In this document: in pieces, positions 1-7,218 of the stretch
Layout: every line of letters begins with the position of its first letter
How positions within the stretch are numbered: the first letter of the stretch is position 1
NCBI GenBank assembly: GCA_964606895.1
Contig: CAZSHX010000039.1
Span: forward strand, 1 to 42,821
DNA from: CAZSHX01 sp964606895
GTDB taxonomy: Bacteria > Bacteroidota > Ignavibacteria > Kapaibacteriales > UBA2268
DNA: 42,821 nucleotides
Direction: 5' to 3'
Translations under genes and position numbers: made by a program
Notes under the pieces: generated by a model
Databases searched by the model: none
What the model saw: only the letters and a program-made list of their open reading frames with translations
What the model was told of the DNA's origin: nothing

Positions 1-251
1 CTTTGAATATCATCTTTTTCAAATTTGATGCTTCCGATGATTTCCGTCGGGTAATATGCTACAAGCGAATCGTAGTAATGAATTCTCATTACGTAATTAT
101 TCTTTTTGTCAATAACTCCCAAACTGTCAATCTCGTTTAGATTATATTGCTTTGTACTTCCATCATTCAGATAGAATTTAACCAATGGCTTTTGAGCAAA
201 AAGGGAGAATGCAAAAAAGAAAACCAAGATAAGTTGCATAATATTTTTCAT
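1..251 (-). CDS. Secreted protein, N-terminal fragment (runs off left edge)
   Basis: The reading frame opens at the ATG at 251 on the minus strand and stays open to the window edge (83 codons seen). Residues 1-19 form a typical signal peptide: a short basic start, a run of hydrophobic residues and an FAQ cleavage site. The mature part begins with beta-strand-like sequence containing DGSTKQYNLNEIDSLGVI and, about 45 residues on, IIGSIKFEKDD. This 'ligand of the form DG...IDSI.F' style is common near the N terminus of secreted Bacteroidota proteins that often end in a T9SS sorting domain. The function cannot be told from this fragment. The gene points away from the neighbouring gdhA terminator. 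Confidence 0.7.
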   Translation of the reverse strand, partial: MKNIMQLILVFFFAFSLFAQKPLVKFYLNDGSTKQYNLNEIDSLGVIDKKNNYVMRIHYYDSLVAYYPTEIIGSIKFEKDDIQ

Positions 252-413
252 TTTGTCAATCTTCTATTTCATAATTATCATTTTAATAGACTTCATTTCC
301 ATTACAGAATTAGCAATAATTAAAATATGATTTCAAGAACTCAAATATAACAACTTTTCAATGAATTACAAAGTATTATGATGGAAAACTTAGGGATTTA
401 GGAAAAGAAGGTC

Positions 414-451
414 ATAAAAAAAGCGGACATCCTGAAAAAGAATGTCCGCTT
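414..451 (-). terminator. Rho-independent terminator of gdhA
   Basis: A perfect 10-bp stem (AAGCGGACAT paired with ATGTCCGCTT) with an 11-base loop lies 28 bases beyond the gdhA stop. Read on the minus strand, the stem is followed by an unbroken run of T residues. This is the strongest factor-independent terminator on the minus strand in the window. Confidence 0.9.
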
Positions 452-478
452 TATTTATCAAAAAGCAAAAAATAATGC

Positions 479-1819
479 TTAGACTAAGCCTTGAGCCATC
501 ATTGCATCTGCAACTTTAAGGAAGCCGGCGATATTAGCACCGTCAACATAGTTACCTTTTTTGCTGTATTTTTCTGCGGCTTGGTATGAGTTGTCATGGA
601 TGTCTTTCATGATTCTGAAGAGGTGTTTGTCAACTTCTTCTCTTGTCCAGCTCATTCTGAGTGAGTTCTGGCTCATTTCAAGACCGGATGTGGCAACACC
701 ACCTGCATTTGCAGCTTTACCGGGACCGTAGAATATATTTGCTTCTAAGTATTGTTTGATTGCATCAGGTGTTGAAGGCATGTTTGCACCTTCAGCAATG
801 CAATAGCAACCATTACCAAGTAATGTTTTTGCTTCGTCGCCATTGACTTCGTTTTCATGAGCACAAGGAAGTGCGATATCGCATTTGACATCCCAGTTAA
901 ATCTGCCTTCATGATATTCGCAACCATATTTAGCGGCATATTCACTGATTCTGCCACGACGGTTGTTTTTGAGGTCCATAACGTAATTCCATTTTTCGCC
1001 GACGATTCCATCCATATCAATAATGAACCCGGATGAATCGGACAATGTGACGGCTTTTCCGCCTAATTGGTTGATTTTTTCGACTGCATACTGTGCAACG
1101 TTACCGGAACCGGAAACTGCAACTGTTTTGCCTTCAAAAGTTTTTCCGGCTGTGGCAAGCATGTTAGCGGCAAAATAAACTGTTCCGTAACCTGTTGCTT
1201 CAGGACGAATTAAGCTACCGCCCCAATTCAAGCCTTTGCCTGTAAGAACGCCGACGAATTCATTTCTGAGTTTTTTGTACTGACCGAACATGAAGCCGAT
1301 TTCTCTACCACCGACACCAATATCACCGGCGGGAACGTCAGTGAATTGACCAATGTGACGGAATAGTTCAGACATGAAACTCTGGCAGAATTTCATAACT
1401 TCGTTGTCAGATTTGCCTTTAGGATCGAAATCAGAACCACCTTTACCACCGCCCATAGGCAATGTTGTCAGTGAATTTTTGAATACTTGTTCGAAACCTA
1501 AGAATTTCAAAATACCTAAGTTCACACTTGGGTGGAAACGCAATCCACCTTTGTAAGGACCAATTGCACTATTGAATTCAACTCTGAAACCACGGTTAAC
1601 CTGAACGTCGCCGTTGTCGTCAAGCCATGGAACTCTGAACATGAGCTGTCTTTCGGGCTCTACGATTCTTTCAAGAAGTCTTGCTTTCTTGTATTCGGGG
1701 AAATATTTGTCCACAACGGGAACTAATGATGACATAACTTCATCAACTGCTTGGATAAACTCTGGCTGAGCCAAATTTTTGGCTTGAACAGCCGCCATGA
1801 AATCTTCAAAATATGGCAT
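479..1819 (-). CDS. gdhA: NADP-type glutamate dehydrogenase
   Basis: This is a hexameric-class glutamate dehydrogenase of 446 residues, the usual length. It interconverts 2-oxoglutarate plus ammonium and L-glutamate in the cytoplasm. The substrate region contains LPMGGGKGGSDFDPKG with the catalytic lysine, followed by DVPAGDIGVGGREIGFMFGQ. The Rossmann domain carries VAVSGSGNVAQYAVEKI and, at the end of the second strand, TLSDSSG. A serine/neutral residue there instead of a second acidic residue fits NADP preference and a biosynthetic role in ammonium assimilation. The start is supported by an AGGAGT ribosome-binding site 8 bases upstream. The gene is monocistronic, bounded by its own terminator, and has a leader inverted repeat that may serve in regulation. 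Confidence 0.96.
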   Translation of the reverse strand: MPYFEDFMAAVQAKNLAQPEFIQAVDEVMSSLVPVVDKYFPEYKKARLLERIVEPERQLMFRVPWLDDNGDVQVNRGFRVEFNSAIGPYKGGLRFHPSVNLGILKFLGFEQVFKNSLTTLPMGGGKGGSDFDPKGKSDNEVMKFCQSFMSELFRHIGQFTDVPAGDIGVGGREIGFMFGQYKKLRNEFVGVLTGKGLNWGGSLIRPEATGYGTVYFAANMLATAGKTFEGKTVAVSGSGNVAQYAVEKINQLGGKAVTLSDSSGFIIDMDGIVGEKWNYVMDLKNNRRGRISEYAAKYGCEYHEGRFNWDVKCDIALPCAHENEVNGDEAKTLLGNGCYCIAEGANMPSTPDAIKQYLEANIFYGPGKAANAGGVATSGLEMSQNSLRMSWTREEVDKHLFRIMKDIHDNSYQAAEKYSKKGNYVDGANIAGFLKVADAMMAQGLV

Positions 1820-1865
1820 AGAAAACTCCTACCAATTTGTTAAAAAAAATTTTTACACACACACA

Positions 1866-1898
1866 TGCAAAAGAATGTTGGGAACATCACTTTTTGCA
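1866..1898 (-). promoter_or_regulatory. Imperfect inverted repeat in gdhA leader/promoter
   Basis: A 33-base interrupted palindrome lies between the candidate -7 element and the gdhA start. Outer arms are TGCAAAAG and CTTTTTGCA (one bulged T); inner arms are ATGTT and AACAT around GGG. It sits where the transcript would begin, so it could be an operator for a dimeric regulator or a 5' mRNA hairpin. An (AC)n run of about 11 bases flanks it. Which role applies is inference. Confidence 0.45.
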
Positions 1899-1902
1899 TT
1901 TA

Positions 1903-1910
1903 CAAAACTA
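1903..1910 (-). promoter_or_regulatory. Candidate -7 element of gdhA promoter
   Basis: On the minus strand this reads TAGTTTTG, matching the Bacteroidota TAnnTTTG element. No good TTG is found at the -33 position, so the call is weak. The adjacent inverted repeat would lie at or just after the transcription start. Confidence 0.35.
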
Positions 1911-2010
1911 CAAATTAGAATTATAATAGAAAAAGAAAAAATGAAATATCATACATTTTTATGAAAATAATTTTCACGATGAAAAATTTCAATGCTTTTG
2001 CTCGATTTTG

Positions 2011-2042
2011 TTTGATTTATATGAAAAAATCATATATATTTG
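2011..2042 (+). promoter_or_regulatory. Bacteroidota-type promoter of rpmB
   Basis: TTTG at 2011-2014 and TATATTTG at 2035-2042 are 20 bases apart, matching the TTTG-N(17-23)-TAnnTTTG pattern of the Bacteroidota primary sigma factor. Transcription would start near 2048, giving a leader of roughly 55 bases before rpmB. Confidence 0.55.
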
Positions 2043-2103
2043 TATTCTTTATATTTCAATACTTTAAAAAAGCATAAAATTAATAATCATATAAGGTCAG
2101 AGT

Positions 2104-2319
2104 ATGTCAAAAATTTGCGATTTAACCGGCACAACCGTCATGACAGGCAATAATGTCTCTCATGCTAACAACAGAACAAGAAGAAGATTTTTGCCAAATC
2201 TCCAGAAAAAGAAAATCTGGATTCCTGAAGAGAAAAGATGGATTACCATTAAAGCCACTGCAAGAGCACTAAGAACTCTGGACAAAAAAGGCTTAATCGG
2301 TATGATTAAAGATATGTAA
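2104..2319 (+). CDS. rpmB: Ribosomal protein bL28
   Basis: The 71-residue product is a large-subunit ribosomal protein of the bL28 family. It begins SKICDLTGTTVMTGNNVSHANNRTRR... in full family style and continues with RRFLPNLQKKKIWIPEEKRW and RALRTLDKKGLIGMI, the usual C-terminal pattern. Only one cysteine (residue 5) is present, so this is the form without a zinc-binding CXXC pair. The gene stands alone between its own promoter and a strong terminator; the common neighbour rpmG is absent here. Confidence 0.97.
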   Translation: MSKICDLTGTTVMTGNNVSHANNRTRRRFLPNLQKKKIWIPEEKRWITIKATARALRTLDKKGLIGMIKDM

Positions 2320-2334
2320 AAGAAACTACTTCAA

Positions 2335-2365
2335 AAAAGCCCCTGATTCAGGGGCTTTTTTTTTA
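2335..2365 (+). terminator. Rho-independent terminator of rpmB
   Basis: A GC-rich hairpin (GCCCCTGA paired with TCAGGGGC) is flanked by A residues on the left and nine T residues on the right, 16 bases after the rpmB stop. The A/T symmetry could also let it act on minus-strand transcripts. Confidence 0.95.
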
Positions 2366-2416
2366 TTTCTCATCTTTTTTCCCTCATTTAGAAAATATTT
2401 TCCTCTATCCTATGTT

Positions 2417-2437
2417 ATTACTACAATAAATAGTAAT
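2417..2437. promoter_or_regulatory. Inverted repeat upstream of the TPR-mot gene run
   Basis: Perfect 7-base arms ATTACTA and TAGTAAT flank a 7-base spacer, about 20 bases upstream of the candidate -7 element at 2456-2463. The place would suit an operator. In sequence this AT-rich, such a repeat could also arise by chance. Confidence 0.3.
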
Positions 2438-2455
2438 TTTTAATTCAGTTTTTTT

Positions 2456-2463
2456 TAATTTTG
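2456..2463 (+). promoter_or_regulatory. Candidate -7 element before the TPR lipoprotein gene
   Basis: TAATTTTG matches TAnnTTTG. No clear -33 TTG is present. If it is used, transcription starts near 2470, which argues against the TTG at 2461 as a start codon and favours the ATG at 2506. Confidence 0.35.
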
Positions 2464-2505
2464 ACGATAATGAAAATGGGACATAATATAAATACATTAA
2501 GTTTT

Positions 2506-4158
2506 ATGGCAAGGAAGCATTTTAAAAATAAAAAAGGATACACCTCACTGATTGCTGTTGCAATCAGCCTGCTGTTCATTGCTTCCTGTTCCTCGAATAA
2601 GCAGTCTTTGAATCCCGATTATAAAAGTGTAATCAGCAAATCCTCTGCTGAATTGGAATTCGTTGATACTTCCATGTTTTCAAGGCTGACAACAGATTAC
2701 GTTATAAGTGCGGCTAACCTTACTCAGCAGGGTAGATATGCCGAAGCTATTCTGGACTATTTCGAAGCTCTCAAGTATGATTCTTCTGCCTCCATTTATT
2801 ATCTGATTGCAAAAAATTACCGTGAACTCTACCGCTACAACAGTGCAATCGAATTTGCAAACTATTCCCTGAAAATTGATTCTCTTTTCATTCCAGCGAT
2901 GAAACTTCTTGGTGATATTTATATAATGCAGTTCAAGACCGAAGATGCCGTTGCAATTTACAATCAGATAATCCAAATCAATCCCTCAACCGAAAATAGA
3001 ATTACATTAGCAAGGCTTTATGAATTTTTTAATCCTGCAAAAGCCGCTGAAATTTATGAAGATATATTAAAAGATGGAAATGATTATACTGTTTTAGTCA
3101 GATTAGCGGCTGTGTACGAAGCATTGAAGAACGAAGAAAAACTTCTTGCAACTTTTCTCAGACTTGATAAAGCTATGCCTAACAATAGCCGAACACTTTC
3201 TGCGTTGACTGAACTCTACTACAATCAAAAAAATTATTCTAAAGCTTTGGAACAGATTGATAAAATCAGTAAAAATGTATCTTCGCCTGAATTGGATAAT
3301 GCACTTAATACACTTGCAGGAAGATTTGGTGACGATACTTCAGCCATTGGGAAGGAATTCATCGGAAAATTTCTTGGTTACATTGATAATCGGTTTTATT
3401 ATGATTGGAAACTACAAACAATTTCTGCTTACTTAAATTATAGGATTTCAAATTTCGAAATTTCTGACAAAATCATTAAACACGTTTTGGATATTACCGA
3501 TACTATTTCTGATGTTCCGTTACAATTGTCAAGTGTTTATACTTCGGGCAAGGAATTCACCAAAGCAATTAAGTTACTTGAAAAGTACCAACCGAAATTT
3601 CCCAAAGACTTCAGATACCCACTTTATATTAGTTCATTTTATATGTCTGCCGGAGATTACAATAGTTCTTTGGAACTGTTAAAACAAGCTCAGACAATAG
3701 AACCAAATAATTTTGAAATATATGCTCAGTACGGAATAACTTATGACAGGATTGGATTGGCAGACAGTTCGGATGCAATGTATTCGAGGGCTCTGAAAAT
3801 TAATCCCAATAATGCTTTGGTAAACAATAATTTCGCTTATTCTCTATCTGTGAGGGGAATAAAATTGGAGGAAGCCATCAACATGAGTTCCATTGCTTTG
3901 AAGGCTGAACCCTATAATCCATCTTATCTCGACACTTACGGATGGATTCAGTACAGACTTGGGAATTACGATTTAGCTTTGGAGTATCTGAACAAAGCAT
4001 TAACGTTGGGTGGGTCAAGTGCTGAAGTATTGGAGCATTTAGGCGAAATTTATCTTAAAAAAGGAAATTCTGAAAAGGCAAAGTCTGTTTGGAATGATGC
4101 ATTAAAAATGTATCCTGAAAATCAGACTTTAATAATGAAATTAAAAGAATTAGAGTAA
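2506..4158 (+). CDS. TPR-repeat lipoprotein heading the mot gene run
   Basis: The chosen ATG gives 550 residues with a basic N-region, a hydrophobic stretch and a lipobox (FIASC) with the lipid-bearing cysteine near residue 28; upstream in-frame starts at 2461 (TTG) and 2470 (ATG) would lengthen the N-region unnaturally. Most of the mature protein is tetratricopeptide repeats, clearest in the C-terminal third (for example YLDTYGWIQYRLGNYDLALE and VLEHLGEIYLKKGNSEKA). TPR arrays act as protein-binding scaffolds. The protein is probably anchored to the outer membrane or periplasmic face. motA starts 25 bases after its stop, so it is likely co-transcribed with the motor genes, although a motor role is inference. 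Similar TPR lipoproteins also act in outer-membrane assembly and polymer export. Confidence 0.8.
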   Translation: MARKHFKNKKGYTSLIAVAISLLFIASCSSNKQSLNPDYKSVISKSSAELEFVDTSMFSRLTTDYVISAANLTQQGRYAEAILDYFEALKYDSSASIYYLIAKNYRELYRYNSAIEFANYSLKIDSLFIPAMKLLGDIYIMQFKTEDAVAIYNQIIQINPSTENRITLARLYEFFNPAKAAEIYEDILKDGNDYTVLVRLAAVYEALKNEEKLLATFLRLDKAMPNNSRTLSALTELYYNQKNYSKALEQIDKISKNVSSPELDNALNTLAGRFGDDTSAIGKEFIGKFLGYIDNRFYYDWKLQTISAYLNYRISNFEISDKIIKHVLDITDTISDVPLQLSSVYTSGKEFTKAIKLLEKYQPKFPKDFRYPLYISSFYMSAGDYNSSLELLKQAQTIEPNNFEIYAQYGITYDRIGLADSSDAMYSRALKINPNNALVNNNFAYSLSVRGIKLEEAINMSSIALKAEPYNPSYLDTYGWIQYRLGNYDLALEYLNKALTLGGSSAEVLEHLGEIYLKKGNSEKAKSVWNDALKMYPENQTLIMKLKELE

Positions 4159-4183
4159 TTACTCATATTGAAGGAAGGAAGAA

Positions 4184-5038
4184 ATGTTTGTAATTATCGG
4201 AATTGGTGTTGTATTTGGAGCTCTTCTGGTTGGTTTTCTAATCGCCGGAGGGAATCCCCTAACTTTATTTGTTCCTGCAGAGTATCTGATTATTGTCGGT
4301 GCGGCTGTTGGTTCTTTGCTAATAGCAAATCCATTAGGCGTGCTGAAGAAAATATTAGCCGGGGCAATCGGAACAATTAAAGGACCAAGTGTCAATAAAA
4401 ACGGGTATATTGAATTGCTGCAACTTCTTTATGAATTGTTTCAATATGCGAAACGAGAAGGATTAATAGCACTGGAATCTCATATTGAGAATCCCGAGTC
4501 AAGTACAATCATGTCAAAGTATCCTTCATTTTTGGCAAATCATCACGGTGTTGAATTTCTATGCGACACTCTGAAAGTAGTTCTTAGCGGCGGTGTCCCG
4601 GCTCACGACCTTGAAGAGTTAATGGATATTGATATTGAAGCTATGGAGCAGGAAGAAGATGTTCCTCATCATGCTTTGCAGGTTATGGCTGATGCCTTTC
4701 CGGGACTCGGAATTGTTGCGGCAGTTTTAGGTATCATTGTAACAATGGGTTCAATTAATGCAGGAGCTGAGGCTGTTGGTCATCACGTAGCAAGTGCTCT
4801 TGTAGGTACTTTTCTGGGTGTACTTCTTTCTTATGGATTGTTTGGTCCTATTGCTTCATACATGGCAAAAATTGCTGAAAAAGAAGGCAAATATCTTCAG
4901 GTTATTAAATCAGCACTTCTTTCTTTTGCAAAAGGAGCTCCGGCTTCAGTTGCTATTGAATACGGCAGAAGATCTATTGACCCAGAAAACAGACCATCAT
5001 TCAAAGAGACTGAAGAATCAATAAAAAGGCCTAAATAA
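4184..5038 (+). CDS. motA: Motor stator protein MotA
   Basis: This 284-residue inner-membrane protein has the MotA/TolQ/ExbB channel layout with four hydrophobic segments: two near the N terminus (residues about 2-22 and 30-50) and two near 170-220. The segment FPGLGIVAAVLGIIVTMGSI and the following VGTFLGVLLSYGLFGPIA are typical of MotA. The large cytoplasmic loop contains the EGLIALE region. MotA forms the ion channel of the stator with MotB. A strong AAGGAAGGA ribosome-binding site precedes the ATG. motB follows after 31 bases. No other flagellar gene is present in the window. Confidence 0.93.
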   Translation: MFVIIGIGVVFGALLVGFLIAGGNPLTLFVPAEYLIIVGAAVGSLLIANPLGVLKKILAGAIGTIKGPSVNKNGYIELLQLLYELFQYAKREGLIALESHIENPESSTIMSKYPSFLANHHGVEFLCDTLKVVLSGGVPAHDLEELMDIDIEAMEQEEDVPHHALQVMADAFPGLGIVAAVLGIIVTMGSINAGAEAVGHHVASALVGTFLGVLLSYGLFGPIASYMAKIAEKEGKYLQVIKSALLSFAKGAPASVAIEYGRRSIDPENRPSFKETEESIKRPK

Positions 5039-5069
5039 TAATTTCCGAAATTATTCTTAAGACAAAATA

Positions 5070-5990
5070 ATGGCACAGCAAGACCAAAAACAGCACAAAG
5101 AAGAGCCGATAATAATCAAGAAGAAAAGGGGCAAGCACAAAGGTGGGAGCCATGGTGGTGCATGGAAAGTTGCTTATGCCGACTTTGTAACCGCTATGAT
5201 GGCACTCTTTATTGTATTATGGATTCTTGGACAAAGCGACCAGATCAAACAAAATGTAGTTTCATTCTTTAATGATCCGGGTGCATTCAGCTATATTAAT
5301 GGGAAAAGGGCTATTCCAATTGAACTCGACCTAAAAAAAACTGAAGGAAAAGGCGGAGAAGGCAAAGATAAAAAGAAAAAGAAAGATTTCTATTTCATGA
5401 TTCCTCCTGACCAAAAGGATACTATAATAAATCAAGCCGCAGAGAAACTAAAAAAAATGGCTTTGCAAGACAGCACCAAAGCATTTGAAAAGCTTAGAAA
5501 GCTTGGGGAAGAATTTCAAAAGTTTTTGCATGACCAGATGGCTACCAGACCTGAATTGAAAGACCTTCTTTCTTCAATTAAATTAGAAATGACAAAAGAA
5601 GGCTTAAGAATTGATTTGATTGAAACAAAGGAATCGGTATTTTTCGAAATCGGCAGTGCCAAAATCAAGGAAAAAGCTAAGGAAATTCTTATTCAGCTTG
5701 CAAAAGAAATCGGTAATCTTCCAAACTATGTTGATATTGAAGGACACACCGACAGCCGGAAATATGCGGGCAAAGCTACTTATACGAATTGGGAACTTTC
5801 TGCAGACAGGGCAAATTCCGCAAGAAGACTTCTTGATAATAACGGACTTTGGGAAGGGCAAGTTGAAAGAGTTACCGGTTTTTCAGACCGAAAGCTGAGA
5901 ACACCTGAAAATCCGTTTGACCTTTCAAACAGAAGAATCAGCATTTTAATACGTCATTTAAATTCAAGTAATTTCATTAAACCTAACTAA
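5070..5990 (+). CDS. motB: Motor stator protein MotB, peptidoglycan-binding
   Basis: MotB-type stator subunit of 306 residues. A lysine-rich N terminus precedes one membrane segment, WKVAYADFVTAMMALFIVLW, in which Asp38 is the expected ion-binding residue. A charged plug/linker region (about 90-170) leads to a C-terminal OmpA-like peptidoglycan-binding domain (about 180-300) containing FFEIGSAKIKEKAKEIL, IEGHTDSRKY and the terminal SNRRISILI. It works with MotA to couple ion flow to torque and anchors the stator to the wall. A response regulator gene follows only 6 bases after the stop. Confidence 0.95.
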   Translation: MAQQDQKQHKEEPIIIKKKRGKHKGGSHGGAWKVAYADFVTAMMALFIVLWILGQSDQIKQNVVSFFNDPGAFSYINGKRAIPIELDLKKTEGKGGEGKDKKKKKDFYFMIPPDQKDTIINQAAEKLKKMALQDSTKAFEKLRKLGEEFQKFLHDQMATRPELKDLLSSIKLEMTKEGLRIDLIETKESVFFEIGSAKIKEKAKEILIQLAKEIGNLPNYVDIEGHTDSRKYAGKATYTNWELSADRANSARRLLDNNGLWEGQVERVTGFSDRKLRTPENPFDLSNRRISILIRHLNSSNFIKPN

Positions 5991-5996
5991 AACATT

Positions 5997-7202
5997 ATGG
6001 AAACTGAAAATATCAATACCTTTCTAATCATTGATGATGATGATATGACACTGATGGCACTAAAAACATTAGTCAACAAGAATTTTCTTAATTCAATTGT
6101 ATATTCGGCTACTGATGGTAATGAAGGCTGGGATTTAATTCAACGGCATCATCCTTCAATTGTAATATGCGACATCGAAATGCCCGGTATCAACGGAATG
6201 CAGTTATGCAAAATGATTAGAGAACATAAGGAGTTAAATGACATTTATTTTGTGATTTTAACTGCTTCACATGATAAATCCCAAAAAATCAGAGCCTTGG
6301 AAGACGGTGCCGACGATTTCATCAATAAACCTGTCAGCTCCGAAGAACTACTGGCACGTATCCGCTCAGCCTCGCGTTTGGTAGGCTTGAACAAGCAGAT
6401 GAAAGAAGAATATTCAATTATCAATCAGCTTGCTGAGGAACTTGAAAACGATATTACCGATATGAAAACTCTCGCCATGAATTTTCAGCAGGCAAGAATT
6501 CCTCAATCAGTCGAGATAACCGAGTTTGTTGCCAAGGCTTCGGTATGGATAGCTAATACTTTGGGTGATATTCCGGGTGAAGAAATTCTGGATATTGAAC
6601 TTGCATCTCATTTATGCTACACAGGAAGAATTTTCCTACCGGACAACCTATTGAGAACACCCATTATGCAAGATGGGCATGTCACTAATAATTTGATGTA
6701 TCAGGTTCCTGTTGTTGCAAGAAATATAGTTTCGAGTATTCGCAGATTTAAAGATTCCGCAACAATTCTGTACCACATCTATGAAAATTTTGACGGAAGC
6801 GGATTTCCTAATAAAATTAAAAGCTGGCAAATTCCTGTCGGTGCGAGAATCATCAGAGTTGCCCTTGATTTTGAGGAAATCAGAACAATCTCTAAGCAAC
6901 CTACAAAACAAATAATTGACTATCTTTACAGAGAATCCAAAAGACTTTATGACCATAAAGCAGTTGTTTTACTGGAACAATACTTAGCAGTAACCAAAAC
7001 TTTTTCTTCGGGATTTAACGAGAGAGCATTAAATTTGCAAGAGTTGGAAAATGGTATGGTTGCTTCAAGGGACATAGTTACTCTAAACGGATTAAAACTG
7101 GTTTCTGCGGGTGTTGTTTTGCATGATGATATCATTAAAAAGATAATCTCTCATAGTACTAATGACCCCATTTTGGGTTATGTTTTCGTTCAAAATATAT
7201 GA
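5997..7202 (+). CDS. Response regulator with degenerate HD-GYP-like output domain
   Basis: 401 residues. The N-terminal receiver domain (about 8-125) has the acidic cluster DDDD at 13-16, phospho-acceptor Asp59 in ICDIEMPG, Thr89 and Lys111, so it should be phosphorylatable. The C-terminal part (about 140-350) aligns by pattern with HD-GYP cyclic-di-GMP phosphodiesterases: NFDGSGFPNKI followed by IPVGARIIRVALDFEEI. However, where active members read LHDIGK, this protein reads HLCYTGRI (205-212), and the paired HHE is also altered, so the metal ligands are missing. It is probably not an active phosphodiesterase; it may bind a ligand or partner. Position between motB and corA suggests control of the motor. 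No histidine kinase is adjacent. Confidence 0.85.
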   Translation: METENINTFLIIDDDDMTLMALKTLVNKNFLNSIVYSATDGNEGWDLIQRHHPSIVICDIEMPGINGMQLCKMIREHKELNDIYFVILTASHDKSQKIRALEDGADDFINKPVSSEELLARIRSASRLVGLNKQMKEEYSIINQLAEELENDITDMKTLAMNFQQARIPQSVEITEFVAKASVWIANTLGDIPGEEILDIELASHLCYTGRIFLPDNLLRTPIMQDGHVTNNLMYQVPVVARNIVSSIRRFKDSATILYHIYENFDGSGFPNKIKSWQIPVGARIIRVALDFEEIRTISKQPTKQIIDYLYRESKRLYDHKAVVLLEQYLAVTKTFSSGFNERALNLQELENGMVASRDIVTLNGLKLVSAGVVLHDDIIKKIISHSTNDPILGYVFVQNI

Positions 7203-7218
7203 ATTGGGAGTATTTTTA

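Noticed and set aside
745..1020. Open frame inside gdhA on the same strand in another frame
   Set aside because: It is a by-product of gdhA codon use, with no ribosome-binding site and no recognisable protein.
1854..1865. Short AC dinucleotide run before gdhA
   Set aside because: Too short for a phase-variable microsatellite to be claimed; noted only as flanking the inverted repeat.
7162..7218. ATG start of CorA overlapping the response regulator gene by 41 bases
   Set aside because: A GGGAG site fits the GTG at 7219, and family N termini match the shorter form.
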